Program-made: the position numbers and the translations under genes | The notes under the pieces: model-generated | Told to the model about the DNA's origin: nothing | The model's input: only the letters and a program-made list of their open reading frames with translations | Database searches by the model: none | Assembly (NCBI GenBank): GCA_018398585.1 | Contig: JAGTTD010000005.1 | Coordinates: 9,971,355-10,035,354 of the forward strand | Source of the DNA: Simmondsia chinensis | Taxonomy: Eukaryota; Streptophyta; Magnoliopsida; Caryophyllales; Simmondsiaceae | DNA: 64,000 bases | Direction of reading: 5' to 3' | In this document: one piece after another, positions 1-11,497 of the stretch | Numbering within the stretch: the stretch's first letter is position 1 | Layout of the letters: each line of letters starts with the position of its first letter

Positions 1-460
1 ACTAACATAAGGTATATACATCACATTCATCGCTTTACAAATGTTACTAACCAAACAAAAGACCTCAGAGGCCCAGATTCCTCTAAACATTCTTACACAA
101 ATAAGAACTGCGACATTCAAACAAACAAAAGATAAAACGTTCTACTGAGATCCACGACTAGGCTAAATACCCTATTAAGGTTCATGATGCATCATGCGGC
201 CAGTTATGAGCTGTAATGACTTGGACATTCCACTAAGTCTCAAGTACCCTATTGCACATCTTATTTAAGTCGTATGCTCTATTAATTTCGAATAAAATTC
301 AAAATACACATGAATGACAACTATAAAGGGCCAAAATAAAACACTGAATACCTCCAACGCTCAACAAAACATTGTACAGTATCAAAGCTGGGAGCAAAAT
401 AGGCTTATTACTTCATAACCGAACTTAGAATGACCGAAGTTCGCTTCGAAGTAGGGGGGA
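1..460 (+). mobile_element. 3' internal end of a large LTR retrotransposon (remnant)
   Basis: There is no coding sequence here. The stretch aligns by eye, in the same orientation, with 63,140-63,630. Shared blocks include a segment around acaaacaaaagataaaa, one around gctcatgatg/ttcatgatg, one around ctctattaat/ctctgttaat, and one around gaatgaccgaagtt/gaatgatcgaagtt. It ends in a purine run at 449-460 (gtaggggggga-like), placed as a polypurine tract would be just before a 3' LTR. The window therefore starts inside the untranslated 3' internal region of a large element, probably Ty3 type; the lineage is not certain. Confidence 0.6.
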
Positions 461-462
461 CT

Positions 463-985
463 AATATGTTGGTAACTTATAATTGAGTAGCTTGCTACTA
501 TAGATGGACAAATAGGTTACACGGGCAATTATTTGGACGAAAAATTGTTTGCAACTATATCTCCAAAATGCATAAAACACAATTCGCCCACTATCAATGC
601 AATTCGCCCGCTAACATAATTTGCCCACTTTGTACAGCAACACAATTCGACCACTAGCAATGCAATTTGCCCAATAGATCTAATACAACTTAATTCACCC
701 ATTATGCTCAATACAACACAATTCGCTCACTTTGTACAAAAACGCAATTTGTCCATTAGCAATGCAATTCTAATTAAACACAAAGTGGGCGAATTTCGTT
801 GTTGTACAAAGTGGGCAAATTGTGTTGTTAGTAGGCGAATTGCGTGGATAGTGGGCAAATTGTGTTTTATGTATTTAGGAGATATAGTTGCAAACAATTT
901 TTTGTCTGAATAATTGCCCATGTAACCTTTGCCCATCTATAGTAGCAAGCTGCTTAATAATAAATTACCAACATATGCCCCTGAA
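463..985. repeat. Foldback (hairpin) element with internal short repeats
   Basis: The left arm (about 463-595) and right arm (about 845-979) are imperfect inverted copies. The left arm reads atatgttggtaa, then gtagcttgctactatagatgg, then tgtttgcaactatatctcc; the right arm carries their complements in reverse order. Between the arms the short motif aattcgcccact and its complement gtgggcgaatt recur many times. Short open frames on both strands are by-products of this symmetry. It may be a Mutator- or Foldback-like miniature element, or a hairpin inside the LTR that begins after the purine tract at 449-460. I could not settle a target-site duplication. Confidence 0.65.
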
Positions 986-1923
986 ATTTGTTATTACAAA
1001 CAACTCACCACTCGAGCTTTGTTACTAAACACAACTCACCCCTTAGACCTCAATAAATTTAAAATTACAAAACTATACGAAATTTAAAAACTTAAAACAA
1101 ATTATGAAAAATATAATAATAATTTTTAACTTTAATAAAAATTCGAATAATATATTTAAAATAAAAAAATCTATCAAATTAAAAATAAGAGATTTTCTAG
1201 TTTTATACAAAATAGAAAAATTTATGTTTTTAGACAAAATATAAGAGCTTTATATCAAATAAAAAAGTATGAATTTTTAGTTTTATACAAAAAGAAAATT
1301 ATATTTTTAGAAGAAAGGTAGGAATTTTATATTTCAAGTAAAAGATAAGAGGATTTTCTAATATTTACACAAAATAATTATTTTAATTAATTATAGTAAA
1401 AATATTATAAATTTAGAAGATAATAAAATATTTTTTTAAAATTTTATAAAAAATACTATAAGATAAAATATTATAATTTTAAAAAAAATAAATTCTAACA
1501 TCAGATAAAAATTTTAAAACTAAAAAAATATTCAAAATTAAAAATTTATAGGGGTAAGATATCATGAGTATTTTCGTCAGAAAAGGCGTCTCATAATTAA
1601 CGGGAGATTAGGCGTTAAATACGGGTTAACATTTAGACCCTTGAGAACAAGGATCTCTTGAAGGGGAAAGTATTAATAAGTTTCCAATTTACCTCCAAGT
1701 CAAAATTAAATTTTCCGCCAATATTTTAAATTTTTTCTTCATTTTTTAAATTCAAAATTTCCGCATCCTTCATTTAAATTTCCTTTCTTTACTTTTTCTA
1801 GCACTCTATAATAGGCATTAGTTTGTATTAAAATGAATATCAATAAAAATCAAATATTATTTCCTTTCTTTATCGCTTTCTTCACTATTTTCTTTAGTTA
1901 ATTCTAGTCTATTTTGATTTAGT
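986..1923. other. AT-rich spacer without recognisable genes
   Basis: The sequence is extremely A/T-rich, with runs of short A and T tracts and scattered ttttatataaaat-like words between about 1,060 and 1,560. I see no open frame with protein-like composition and no RNA gene. From about 1,640 to 1,900 it becomes less skewed, but I recognise nothing. Confidence 0.6.
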
Positions 1924-2031
1924 TTGTGTGACATTCCCATTTCCACATTTTTAGGGGGAGGGGGGCTTGGGTTTGGAAATGTGGGAATGGGAATAGGATT
2001 AAAATTTCTATCTTTATTATTTTTGAATGGA

Positions 2032-2110
<79 letters not shown>

Positions 2111-2495
2111 GTTGTTGTTGTTGTTATTTTATAGTTATTTTTATTGTTACTATTATTATTATTATTATTGTTATTTTATAGTTGTTGTTATTGTTGTTAT
2201 TATTATTATATCACAATTTATTCGAAAATATTTTGGTAAACTATTTTACTTATACCCCTTCTATTAGTGCATACCAAACGTGAAAATAATTATTTCAAAT
2301 TTATTCCATCTCCTTTCCATACGTATACCACATGGAGGAGTGGGGATGATTGGACCCCTACAAATTCATTCCCTCGTACCAAATGGCCCCTTAAAAGCCT
2401 AATATTTTTCTTTCCATTTTTTTTTTCCTACAAAAAGAAGAAAATATATTTCTATGTATCATATGGAAAAACCTAGTTATAAATGTGTGTGTGTG

Positions 2496-2533
<38 letters not shown>

Positions 2534-2968
2534 TGTTAATGTTCAAAAAAATGTATATATGTGTTATTTGGGATATTGACCAATCCTGAGGCAAGAGGTC
2601 TAAACGGACTCCAGTTTTGATACAACCGTTTCCCCCATTCTTGGCCTGCCATATCTTGTAGTGTTGTACCATATAGTGTTTTTTTTTTTTAATGCCTGTT
2701 TGTTTTTGTTTTGTCCCGTTTACCTATTTTTAATTGATGTTTTTGTTTTTTTGTTTTTTTTTGGGTTTTGCTTTTTTACAAGTTTTCTGCGACCTTATTT
2801 GTACGAGTTGCTCGTTTTATACTATGACCTTGCTGCTAATTATCGAAAAAAAAGGTACAAAAGGAACGAAATTGATGAATTAATTGTACCTGAAATTGAT
2901 TAATAATTTTTTGTATTCATTAAAGTCATTATTAGAGGCCTTTATTGGTCCCCAATACCAAATAGAGA

Positions 2969-3004
<36 letters not shown>

Positions 3005-3167
3005 TACATATTTTGAATACATATTTGTATTTTTTTATTTAAAAAGACGTTTATATATCATTGCCAATATTACGGTACGATATACGTTTCTTGATTTATT
3101 TGTATTATATCATGTATTCATAATTTATAAATAATAATTAAAAATAATCAATATCTACAAGTAAATC
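1924..3167. repeat. Dispersed repeat with embedded microsatellites, copy 1
   Basis: This copy resembles 6,310-8,420 and 23,540-24,140. The shared order is a ggaatgggaat-rich start, an (ATT)n tract, a block around tattgaccaa(t/c)cctgag, a T-rich block around aatgcctgtttgttttt and tttgtccc, and an end around ttattagtccccaataccaaa followed by ataataattaaaaataatcaa. Here the (ATT)n tract spans about 2,030-2,110, a TG/TA tract about 2,485-2,531, and an uninterrupted run of 33 G lies at 2,971-3,003. Apparent proteins are poly-Tyr or Phe-rich translations of these repeats. A Copia element has inserted at its downstream end (3,168). Confidence 0.6.
2971..3003. repeat. Poly(G) tract, 33 bases
   Basis: An uninterrupted G homopolymer follows gagaga. 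It is one of several long G:C homopolymers in this otherwise AT-rich window and could form quadruplexes. Its length may be unreliable in the assembly. Confidence 0.9.
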
Positions 3168-3763
3168 TGTTAGGATTATGTCTCAAATTAGTTGTTTTTA
3201 GTTTATGGGTTGCGAGGGCTCACCGATCGATCGGGGGGGAAGCCCAATCGATCGGGTGATTTAAGTGAATTTTCGGGATTTTGGGCCGTAAGAGGGCTGA
3301 TCGATCGGAACCTCCCAGACACGCGGGGCTATATAATGAGCCCAAGGGTTCCGGTTTTCAGGATCCAATTCAGAGTGAGGCGCCGCCATTGAGAGAGAGA
3401 GAGGTGATTTTATAATTCCTCCAATTCAAATTTTGAATGCTACGAGAGTTAAGAGAAAGTGATTGTAATTCTTTCATAGATCTCGTTCAGAGGAAGTGTC
3501 GTTGTAATTCTTCCGTTCAGTATCAATAAAGAATCTCCATCTCTGCCCGTGGTTTTCTCCCCTCTCGATTGTAGAGGGGTTTCTACTTAAATATTGTGTG
3601 TTCGTATTTGCTCTTTCTTTCTCCATATATTTGTTTACTTCTCGTTTGTATGAGTCATATTATTTGAATGGAATCAAGTGATTAGGGTTTACGCTTCCAC
3701 ATCAAGATTTCTCTAACAAATTGGTATCAAAGTATATTAGTTTGTTCCAGATTTATCCGCACA
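3168..3763 (+). repeat. 5' LTR of Copia element 1
   Basis: 596 bp, TG to CA. Three copies of the palindromic word gatcgatcgg (or atcgatcgg) lie in the first 150 bp. A TATA-like ctatataatg is at 3,329-3,338, and a polyadenylation-like aataaag is near 3,525. Inside the LTR, ctctaaca (ending 3,718) followed by aattggtatcaaag mimics an LTR end plus a primer-binding site 45 bp before the real end. Confidence 0.9.
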
Positions 3764-3801
3764 AATTGGTATCAGAGCCCTATGTATTTCGATTTGATAA
3801 T

Positions 3802-5492
3802 ATGACGTCTGCAATTAGATCCGAAGTTGAGAAGTTTGGTGGTCAAGTGAGCTTCAGTTTATGGTAGGTTCGCGTTAAGGGCCTCTTGACACAGAGTGGC
3901 TTGAAGAAAGCTTTAGATAGGAAAGAGAAGAAACCAGAGAATTCAACAGAAGCACAATGGGAGGAGTTCGATGAAAGGCTTTCACTGCAATTCAGATGTG
4001 TCTTACCGATGACGTTTTAACAGAAGTTCTGGAAGTGAAGACCACTAAGGAATTATGGGAGAAATTGCAGGATATGTTCTGTTTCAAGTTCATCTCCAAC
4101 AAACTCGCAATTAAGCGCCGGTTATTCACGTTTCGTATGTCAGAAGGTACGTCACTTAGGAATCACATCAATGAATTTAATTCAATTATTCAAGATTTGA
4201 AAGAATTGGATGATGTTCCTAAGGATGAAGATCAGGCAATGCTGTTGTTATGTTCTCTCTCTGCTTTATATAAGGGTTTTGTTGAAAGCATAATTTATGG
4301 TGGTAGACAAACCATATTTGTTGATGAAGTTAAGAGAAACCTACTGAGTCAAGAACGAGTGGATAGAGAATTATCTGATTCTGTTAATAACTCAGGTAGT
4401 GGTTTATTTGTAAGGGGGAGAACTGAGTATGACCATAGTGGAAGCAAGTTTAAATCTAGGTATCAAGACCTAACCTGTAACTACTGTCATAAGAAAGGGC
4501 ACATTAAGAAAAATTGTTACAAGCTTAAGAGAAAACTTAAAGCAGATAACAGGTCTGACCAGAGATCCATAGTAGCTAGTGTTGTGAATGGTGAGAATGA
4601 CGATCTTCTACTGTCTGTGTCTGAACCTCAGTCCAATTTGAGAGATAGTTGGATTTTGGATTCGGGTTGCTCCTATCATGTCTGTCCCAACCAGGATTGG
4701 TTTTCCATGTACGAGTCAGTTCGAGGTGGAGTTTCTTTGATGGGTAATGATACTCCATGCAAAGTTCTGGGTATAGGAACAATTCATTTTTGGATGTTCG
4801 ACGGCACTATCAGGGTTTTGAGCGATGTTCACCATGTTCCTAATTTGAAGAAGAATCTCATCTCTTTAGGTACTCTTAAGTCTAAAGGGTATAGGTACAC
4901 AGCTGAAGGTGGAGTTTTAAGGATCGTTTAGGGTGCATTGACAGTTATGAAGGGCAGAAGGTTAGGTACGCTGTATGAGCTTGTCGGTTCTACAGTTGTT
5001 AGATCTATTGCAGTATCTTCATCATTGTTGTTGACAGAACTAGAGATCACAAATTCAGGACGTTTGAGATTGGATCATTAAGGTGATAGGGGTCTGTCTG
5101 AGCACAGTGTGAGGGGCTCTTTGTGTGGTCAGTCTACAGGATAGATAGTCTGTGAACAAGGGCTTTATGGGAAGCAGAAAGGTTTTCGCTTCAAACAATT
5201 CCTGACGAGTAGAGATATCGTGTTTGATGAGTCTTTGTTATTGTCTCCACAGAAGATGTCATCAGTTGATTATGATTCAGGTCAGGTGAGTAAGCCAGAC
5301 GGAGTTCAGTTTAAATTAAGCAACACAGTTCAGCAGCAGGTGGCTGTTTCAGAAAGTGTGTCAAGAGTTAATTTAGAGAAGAAGAAGATTGGCATTGCTA
5401 ATAACCTCTCAGATATGTTCACTCATATGCTACCTAATAGAAAGTTCAAGCCTCGCTCGAACTCGGTTAGATTTTGTGTTTTGTTAAGATAA
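3802..5492 (+). pseudogene. Copia gag-protease polyprotein remnant
   Basis: Gag starts at ATG 3,802 but hits a stop after about 20 codons and then shifts frame; the longest open part is 3,996-4,931. It shows a Copia gag domain (TTKELWEKLQDMF), a CCHC zinc knuckle CNYCHKKGHIKKNC at about 4,474-4,515, and the aspartic protease motif LDSGCSYH at about 4,654. After a stop at 4,929-4,931 the same frame continues into a pre-integrase-like tail. From about 5,200 there are only short remnants of the later polyprotein. Nothing here could supply reverse transcriptase, so mobility would depend on a relative. Confidence 0.88.
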
Positions 5493-5568
5493 CCCCGTGT
5501 GTGGGGTTTTTAGTGGAGAAGATGGAGGAAATTCTTTTATGTATGTAATTTGAGCCAAGGTTGAGATT

Positions 5569-6160
5569 TGTTAGGATTATGTCTCAAATTACTTGTTTTT
5601 AGTTTATGGGTTGCCAAGGGGTCACCGATCGATCGGGAGGGAAGCCCAATCGATCGGGTGATTTAAGTGAATTTTTGGGATTTTGGGCGGTAAGACGGCC
5701 GATCGATCGGGACCTCCCAGACACGCGGGCTATAAAATGAGCCCTAGGGTTCCGGTTTTCAGGATTCAATTCAGAGTGAGGCACCGCCATTGAAAGAGAG
5801 AGGTGATTTTGTAATTCCTCCAATTCAGATTTTGAGTGCTACGAGAGTTAAGAGAAAGTGATTGTATTTCTTTCATAGATCTCGTTCAGAGGAAGTGTCG
5901 TTGTAATTCTTCCGTTCATATCAATAAAGAATCTCCATCTCTACCCGTGGTTTTCTCCCCTCTCGATTGTAGAGGGGTTTTCACGTAAATATTGTGTGTT
6001 CATGTTTGTTCTTTCTTTCTCTATATATTTATTTACTCTGGTTTGTGTGAGTCATATTATTTGAATCGAATCAAGCGATTAGGGTTTACACTTCCGCATC
6101 AAGATTTCACTAACAAATTGGTATCAAAGTATATCAGTTTGTTCCAGATTTATCCGCACA
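5569..6160 (+). repeat. 3' LTR of Copia element 1
   Basis: 592 bp, differing from the 5' LTR by scattered substitutions and small indels. It keeps the gatcgatcgg palindromes, a TATA-like tataaaat at 5,731-5,738, and the internal aattggtatcaaag. That internal motif also lies before the target-site duplication here, which proves that it belongs to the LTR. Confidence 0.9.
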
Positions 6161-6165
6161 AAATC

Positions 6166-6521
6166 AAATATTCATAACTGGTATTGTGCTAAATTTATCA
6201 ATTGAACTCTCAAAAATTGAAAGGTTAATGTCCTTTGGAACTAATAACATATCAAATCAGTGAAAAACATCGTTGCTTTTAGGATACAAAAACGCTACAA
6301 ACGTTTTTACTCCTTAGGAGCTGTTGGGTATAAGGTTATGGAGAATGGGTATTTCGTTCCCAAATTTTTGTTATTTGGTTTGGGAGGTAGGAATGGGAAA
6401 GAGATGGGAGTGAAAATAAAATTTATTCCTATTCTCACGTTTTCATACCCAGGGAGCTTGGGTTTGAAAATGTGAGAATGAGAATGAGGTTAAAATTTTT
6501 ATTTTTATTATTCTTATTGTT

Positions 6522-6598
<77 letters not shown>

Positions 6599-6599
6599 G

Positions 6600-6632
<33 letters not shown>

Positions 6633-6633
6633 G

Positions 6634-6722
<89 letters not shown>

Positions 6723-6753
6723 GTTGTTGTTGTTTGTTGTTGTTGTTGTTGTT

Positions 6754-6786
<33 letters not shown>

Positions 6787-8750
6787 ATTATTGTTGTGAT
6801 TATCTATCTATTATATTATTGCAAAACCTTCACTCCCCATAAACCCTACTAAAATCCTTCATTCTAATAATTCTACAATTGTAAATCATTTCATCACAAA
6901 GTGACTTTTCCAAAAAAAAAAAAAAAAAAAAAACCTCTAAAGCACTCATTAAAGAAAAGATATATCTCTTGATATGAGGACATGTCTTTTAATAAAGAAG
7001 TATATTTCTTTGATATGTTTCTTAATAAAGAAACACGTCTTTTACTGAAAAAAATATATTTATTAATGAAGAGACATATCTATTGATGAAAAAATGTGTC
7101 ATCCCTTCCTTCTTTATAAATAAGATTCTGATTCTCTATCTACCATAAGATACAAACCCATGAACATGAAAGATAATTAAAAAATAGTTAAGAGAGAGAA
7201 ATCAGATTTCTTCGGTGTCCATACTCAACAGTCAATCAAGAATTGCTATTGATTAATGTATGTACTGAATCTTAATGTGTGAAAATAATAAAGTTTAAGA
7301 TCTATCGTAATTTTTATTGTATGACTAATAGTTATGCATAATACAATTGTAATGTCGTAATATTGAAAATTAAAAAATATAAACATCTCCGTGCATTGTA
7401 TGGGATAACACCAGTTATTATTATAGTAATAATAATAGTAATAATGTTATTATTATTATTCTTAATATTATTGTTATTATTACTGTTACTACTATTATTA
7501 TTATTTATTTTATTATAGTTATTTTTTTATAGTTGTTATAGTTGTTATTATTATTGTGATTATTATTATTATTATAGTAACAGTAATAATAATAATGTTA
7601 TTATTATTATTCTCAATATTCTTAATATTATTGTTATTACTATTGTTACTACTACTACGACTAATACTACTATTATTATTATTATTTATTGTATTATAGT
7701 TATTTTTATTTTTATAGTTGCTATTGTTGTTATTATTATTATATCAAAATTTATTGAAAAGTATTTTAGTAACTATTTTGCTTATACCCACTCCAGCTAG
7801 TGCATATTAAATATGAAAATGACTATTCTAACTTCATTCTATCTCCATATACATATGTTAATGTTCACAAAATGTATATATATGTTGTTTGAAATATTGA
7901 CCAACCCTGAGATTAGAGATACAAAGAGACTCTAGTTTTGGTACAACTTTTTCCCCTTATTCCTGATCCGTCTTATCTTGTGATGTTGTATCTGTTTTTT
8001 TTTTTTTTTTTTTATTTTCATGCCTGTTTGTTTTTATTTTGTCCCATTTTTCTTTTTTTTCTTCGATGTTTACGTTTTTTGTTTACTAGTCCTCGCTTTG
8101 TTTGTGAGTCGTTTGTGGCCTCGTCTGTACTAGCGGTTCGTTTTGTACTGCAGCATTGTTATTACTAGAAGATTTTATTAGTCCCCCAATACCAAACAGA
8201 AGGAATAAAAATACTCTATTAGTATGATTTGTGTATAATACATATTTTAGGTACATATTTATAATTTTTTATTTAAAAAGACATTTATATATCATTACCA
8301 ATATTACGTTAAAATATAAGTTTCGTAATGTTGTTTGTTTAATACATGTATTATATCATGTACATATTTTCCATTAAAAATATAAATAATAATTAAAAAT
8401 AATCAACATCTACAACTAATCAAATATTTATGTCTTATATTTTACTAGATTTATCACTTTAATCTCAAATAATTGGTTGTACCTTATTATTTACAATTTG
8501 TTATGTTTCTGCTACATTCATTTTGATAAATATTATTCTTTCTTCTTATAAACCAATAGATTTTTGACCAACATTTTCATGTATATAACCAAGTAATATA
8601 TGGTCATAATAGGTTCTGTTTAATTTCCCTAGAATTTTGCTAGCAGAGGAAAAAACTATTAGCAGTAGATTAAATTCAAGAATTAATAATACATGGACAT
8701 ATTAAGTTCCGTTTGATCTCCTTATAACAGAGGAAAACAATATTAGCACT
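6166..8750. repeat. Unit A, first part: dispersed repeat and microsatellites
   Basis: No gene is seen. 6,220-6,310 matches 22,560-22,640 (around atacaaaaacgctacaaac), and 7,857-8,700 matches about 23,550-24,390. This is therefore the left part of an old segmental repeat. It holds a long compound microsatellite (6,521-6,795: TCA, then TTA, then GTT repeats), a poly(A) near 6,911-6,932, and a second compound ATT/AAT region at 7,430-7,750. Open frames in this stretch encode only Ile, Leu, Val or Cys runs. Confidence 0.6.
6521..6795. repeat. Compound trinucleotide microsatellite (TCA)n(TTA)n(GTT)n
   Basis: Long uninterrupted trinucleotide arrays change motif twice along 270 bp. They follow a ggaatgggaat-type sequence, as they do at 2,030, so the array belongs to the dispersed repeat family rather than to an independent locus. 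Confidence 0.9.
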
Positions 8751-8756
8751 ACTAGA

Positions 8757-11490
8757 GGTATTCATAACGAGTATTACTCAATAACAAATGTCCTAGTTGC
8801 CAAAAAAAATGGACATCCCGGAGCTGTATAATTGGGTACAAGTTGAAGTCAAATTATATTCATTGATGAAGGAGGCTTAGAAGTTTTTTTTATATAAAAG
8901 TTGTTGGTCTCTATCCATGAGATTAAAAGTCAAACGTCACCTTCCCAAATTCTAAAGGTAAAGATTAGGGTGTGGAATATCACGTGTTGCACTGCAAATG
9001 TAAGAAGAATGCACAAAGAGCAAAACAACAACAATCCATGGCATTTTTACAATACGTATGACCGTTGAGATGAATCAAAGTACGCCACTGTACTCTATAT
9101 TAATCACGATAGCAGAGAAAGCAATAAGATCACAAATTACTCCGTCATAACAAGAAAATTTTGGGTCACTTCTGTTGTAAGATTGCAAAAACACTTGGTT
9201 TCACATATTGTCCTTCTTGTTGAAAGGCTTGATATGCCAAACTCAACTAACATGTCAAACAGTCTTTGCATTCTAGATGGAGGAAGCAACATATAAACAT
9301 AAGATTCACAGTGAAACACTTACCTTTTCCTTCGAGCTTACTTTCTCTGATAAAAAGAAAAAGAACATTGACATTCTTAGAAAAAATGATTTAACACACA
9401 ACGCCCGCACTAAAGTGGGGGTCCGAAATAATCTAATGTTATACAGCCTTAACCCCATCATTATGTAAATACTGTTCCTAGAATTTAGATCGGTGACTTC
9501 AACAGCCTTATGAATTCCACCAAGTGAAAGCTCTATCGACATGAAACAGCATGAATTCTGCAAAAACAGTTTGCTATGTATCGTTCTTCTACCTCTGCTT
9601 TTTGGCTTATTAGTTAAGAGTCTTGTGCTTTTGCACTTTTATTTATTGCTCTTTGTGCCCTTTTGTTCTTTTGCCTTTTTTCTTTCTGCTTTCTTTTGCT
9701 TCTTGTATCCGCTACATGTAGTGTAGCATCGGGTTTCACTTGTGTGAAATGTCGAGTTTTGTATCACGATTTTTTGTAATTTATCGGAAAAATAGTTACA
9801 TCATGCAGTAAGATCAGGAGAGAGATTCTTTGGCATTTTAGATTCCTTGTTTTTCAGTTTTTGAAAGGATTGGACAAAAACTAAAAATGGAAAATCAAAA
9901 AACAACAGTTCGCTTCTAACACCAGTTTTAGTTTACCAAAAACCAAACACCAAAATAGAAAATATAGAATGGGCCAAAAGATATAAAACTAGCAGCAACA
10001 ACAATATACAATCATTACGAAGAAGCTCACATGTACCTGAAGTTAAACTAGGGTAGTTACTTTACAACATGGAGTACTAGTCTATTACGAATGTGAGACA
10101 AAAAGTATGATATCAAAACTAACAAAGGTCCCAAGTTCAAATGCCAATACTACTACTTACCCAAAGTTTGTATGCAGTTCTCGAATTCGTCGACCATAGA
10201 GGGATTTTCCATTTGGTTATTTGGAGACATCAAGATCCGAAAAGGAGCATATGTTCTTCGAATTTGATCCTCAGTTGCAAGTCCCACTGCCAACAAATTC
10301 TAAAATCCATTAGGACATGAATAACTCCATAACTTGCTTCTATGAAAATATTGGGGTTTTTTTTTTTTTTTTTTAACAGAAAAAAGTGAAAATATTGGGG
10401 TTTGTATCATTCTTTACTTCGCCCTTTTGCTTTCTGTAAAACTCAAAGCCGGATTTTAGTTACATATTTTCTTGTTTGTAGTTTGTTGTTTTTAGTTTCA
10501 GAATATATCCTTAGGAATATCCTAACTGTAATACATAATTATCATTTAAGAAAAACTTTTTATTCAGTGCTTGTTTGGTTTTGTTTTCTATTAACAGTTT
10601 TTGGTTTCTGAGAAACTAAATGCCTAGTATTGGAAACATTTTTTTTTCCTTATTTTTTGTTTTTTGTTTCCAATTTTTAATTAAACTGAGAAAAACATGA
10701 AACAAAAATACATGAAAAAAGTGTTTCCTAAATAGTGTTCCTATTTCTCAAAAAGCAGAACTACAACAAATAAACGATATCAAACTGAACTGCATTGATA
10801 TATATTTTCATCAATAGATAATTGAAAGCCGAAGCAAAAGAAAAAACTTATAGATAAAGCGCCACTTGATGAAGGTTTTATGGAAACTAATCTGAAAGAC
10901 ATATTTGAGGTTAGGAGAAGAACGCTTTCATAGAGTAATCTAAGACATGTAGAAACAATAAAACGTATTGTACTGAATTCCAAGAGCGGCAAATGATCAT
11001 TGTTCACAAATACTCATAAAATTGCAAGTCACATAGGTCCGATCAAAACGTAACATAGAAGATTTAAGCCATTCTAACATCCCTATTGTATTAAATTAAG
11101 TTTTGCTATTGAATCATAGTTGCAACAAGCAAGAGCAGGAACAAAAGTGGGAGTTGGAGCGAGAGCAAGAGCAACCATAGAAGTTTCTACAAGAGTTCTA
11201 ATATGAATCATAAACAATGAAATCAATGGATTTGCTAGTTTGAAATGTTCCATGCTTCAAAACACAAAAATATCTGAAAAGAATACAATACAAGACTCAA
11301 GTTTGGCTCCTGATTTTCAAAATTTAAACATCCATCAAAGAAACCAAGTTTCACCATAAGCGATGCACTTTATTGTGACTTGAACCAAAAGAGAAAAGAT
11401 ATATACTATTTGATTCAACAATGAAGTTATTCCTTTTAGGTGATCCTCCCACAAAAGAACATTACTCATAAAGAAAAATAAAAGATAAGA
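8757..11490. repeat. Unit A, second part: 3' flank of the F-box pseudogene
   Basis: The stretch aligns with 30,378-33,050 and its duplicate at about 44,833-47,510. Good anchors are the block around ctagttgccaaaaa at 8,795, the aatccatggcatttttacaa block at 9,034, and the aacaagcaagagcaggaac block at 11,126. In this copy no reading frame is conserved against its relatives, so I treat it as non-coding. It lacks the SINE found at 32,821 in unit B: the empty site reads ctcccacaaaagaacattactc near 11,450. Confidence 0.6.
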
Positions 11491-11497
11491 AAACTAA

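Larger units (their letters stand above)
3168..6160 (+). mobile_element. Copia LTR retrotransposon 1, internally deleted, non-autonomous
   Basis: Element of about 2,993 bp bounded by a perfect 5-bp target-site duplication AAATC (3,163-3,167 and 6,161-6,165). LTRs are 3,168-3,763 and 5,569-6,160, starting TGTTAGG and ending CGCACA. The primer-binding site TGGTATCAGAGC (3,767-3,778) directly follows the first LTR and fits initiator tRNA-Met. The interior keeps gag and the protease motif, then jumps to residues typical of the end of the integrase region (SRDIVFDE) and the end of RNase H (DMFTHMLPNRKFK). Most of integrase and all of reverse transcriptase are gone. It sits in the dispersed repeat that is uninterrupted at 8,400 and 24,140, which gives empty-site support for the boundaries. 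Confidence 0.92.

Noticed and set aside
1924..2181. Poly-Tyr protein
   Set aside because: Translation of an (ATT)n microsatellite.
6597..6852. Poly-Ile/Leu/Val membrane-like proteins
   Set aside because: Translation of trinucleotide repeats in several frames, not a transporter or signal sequence.
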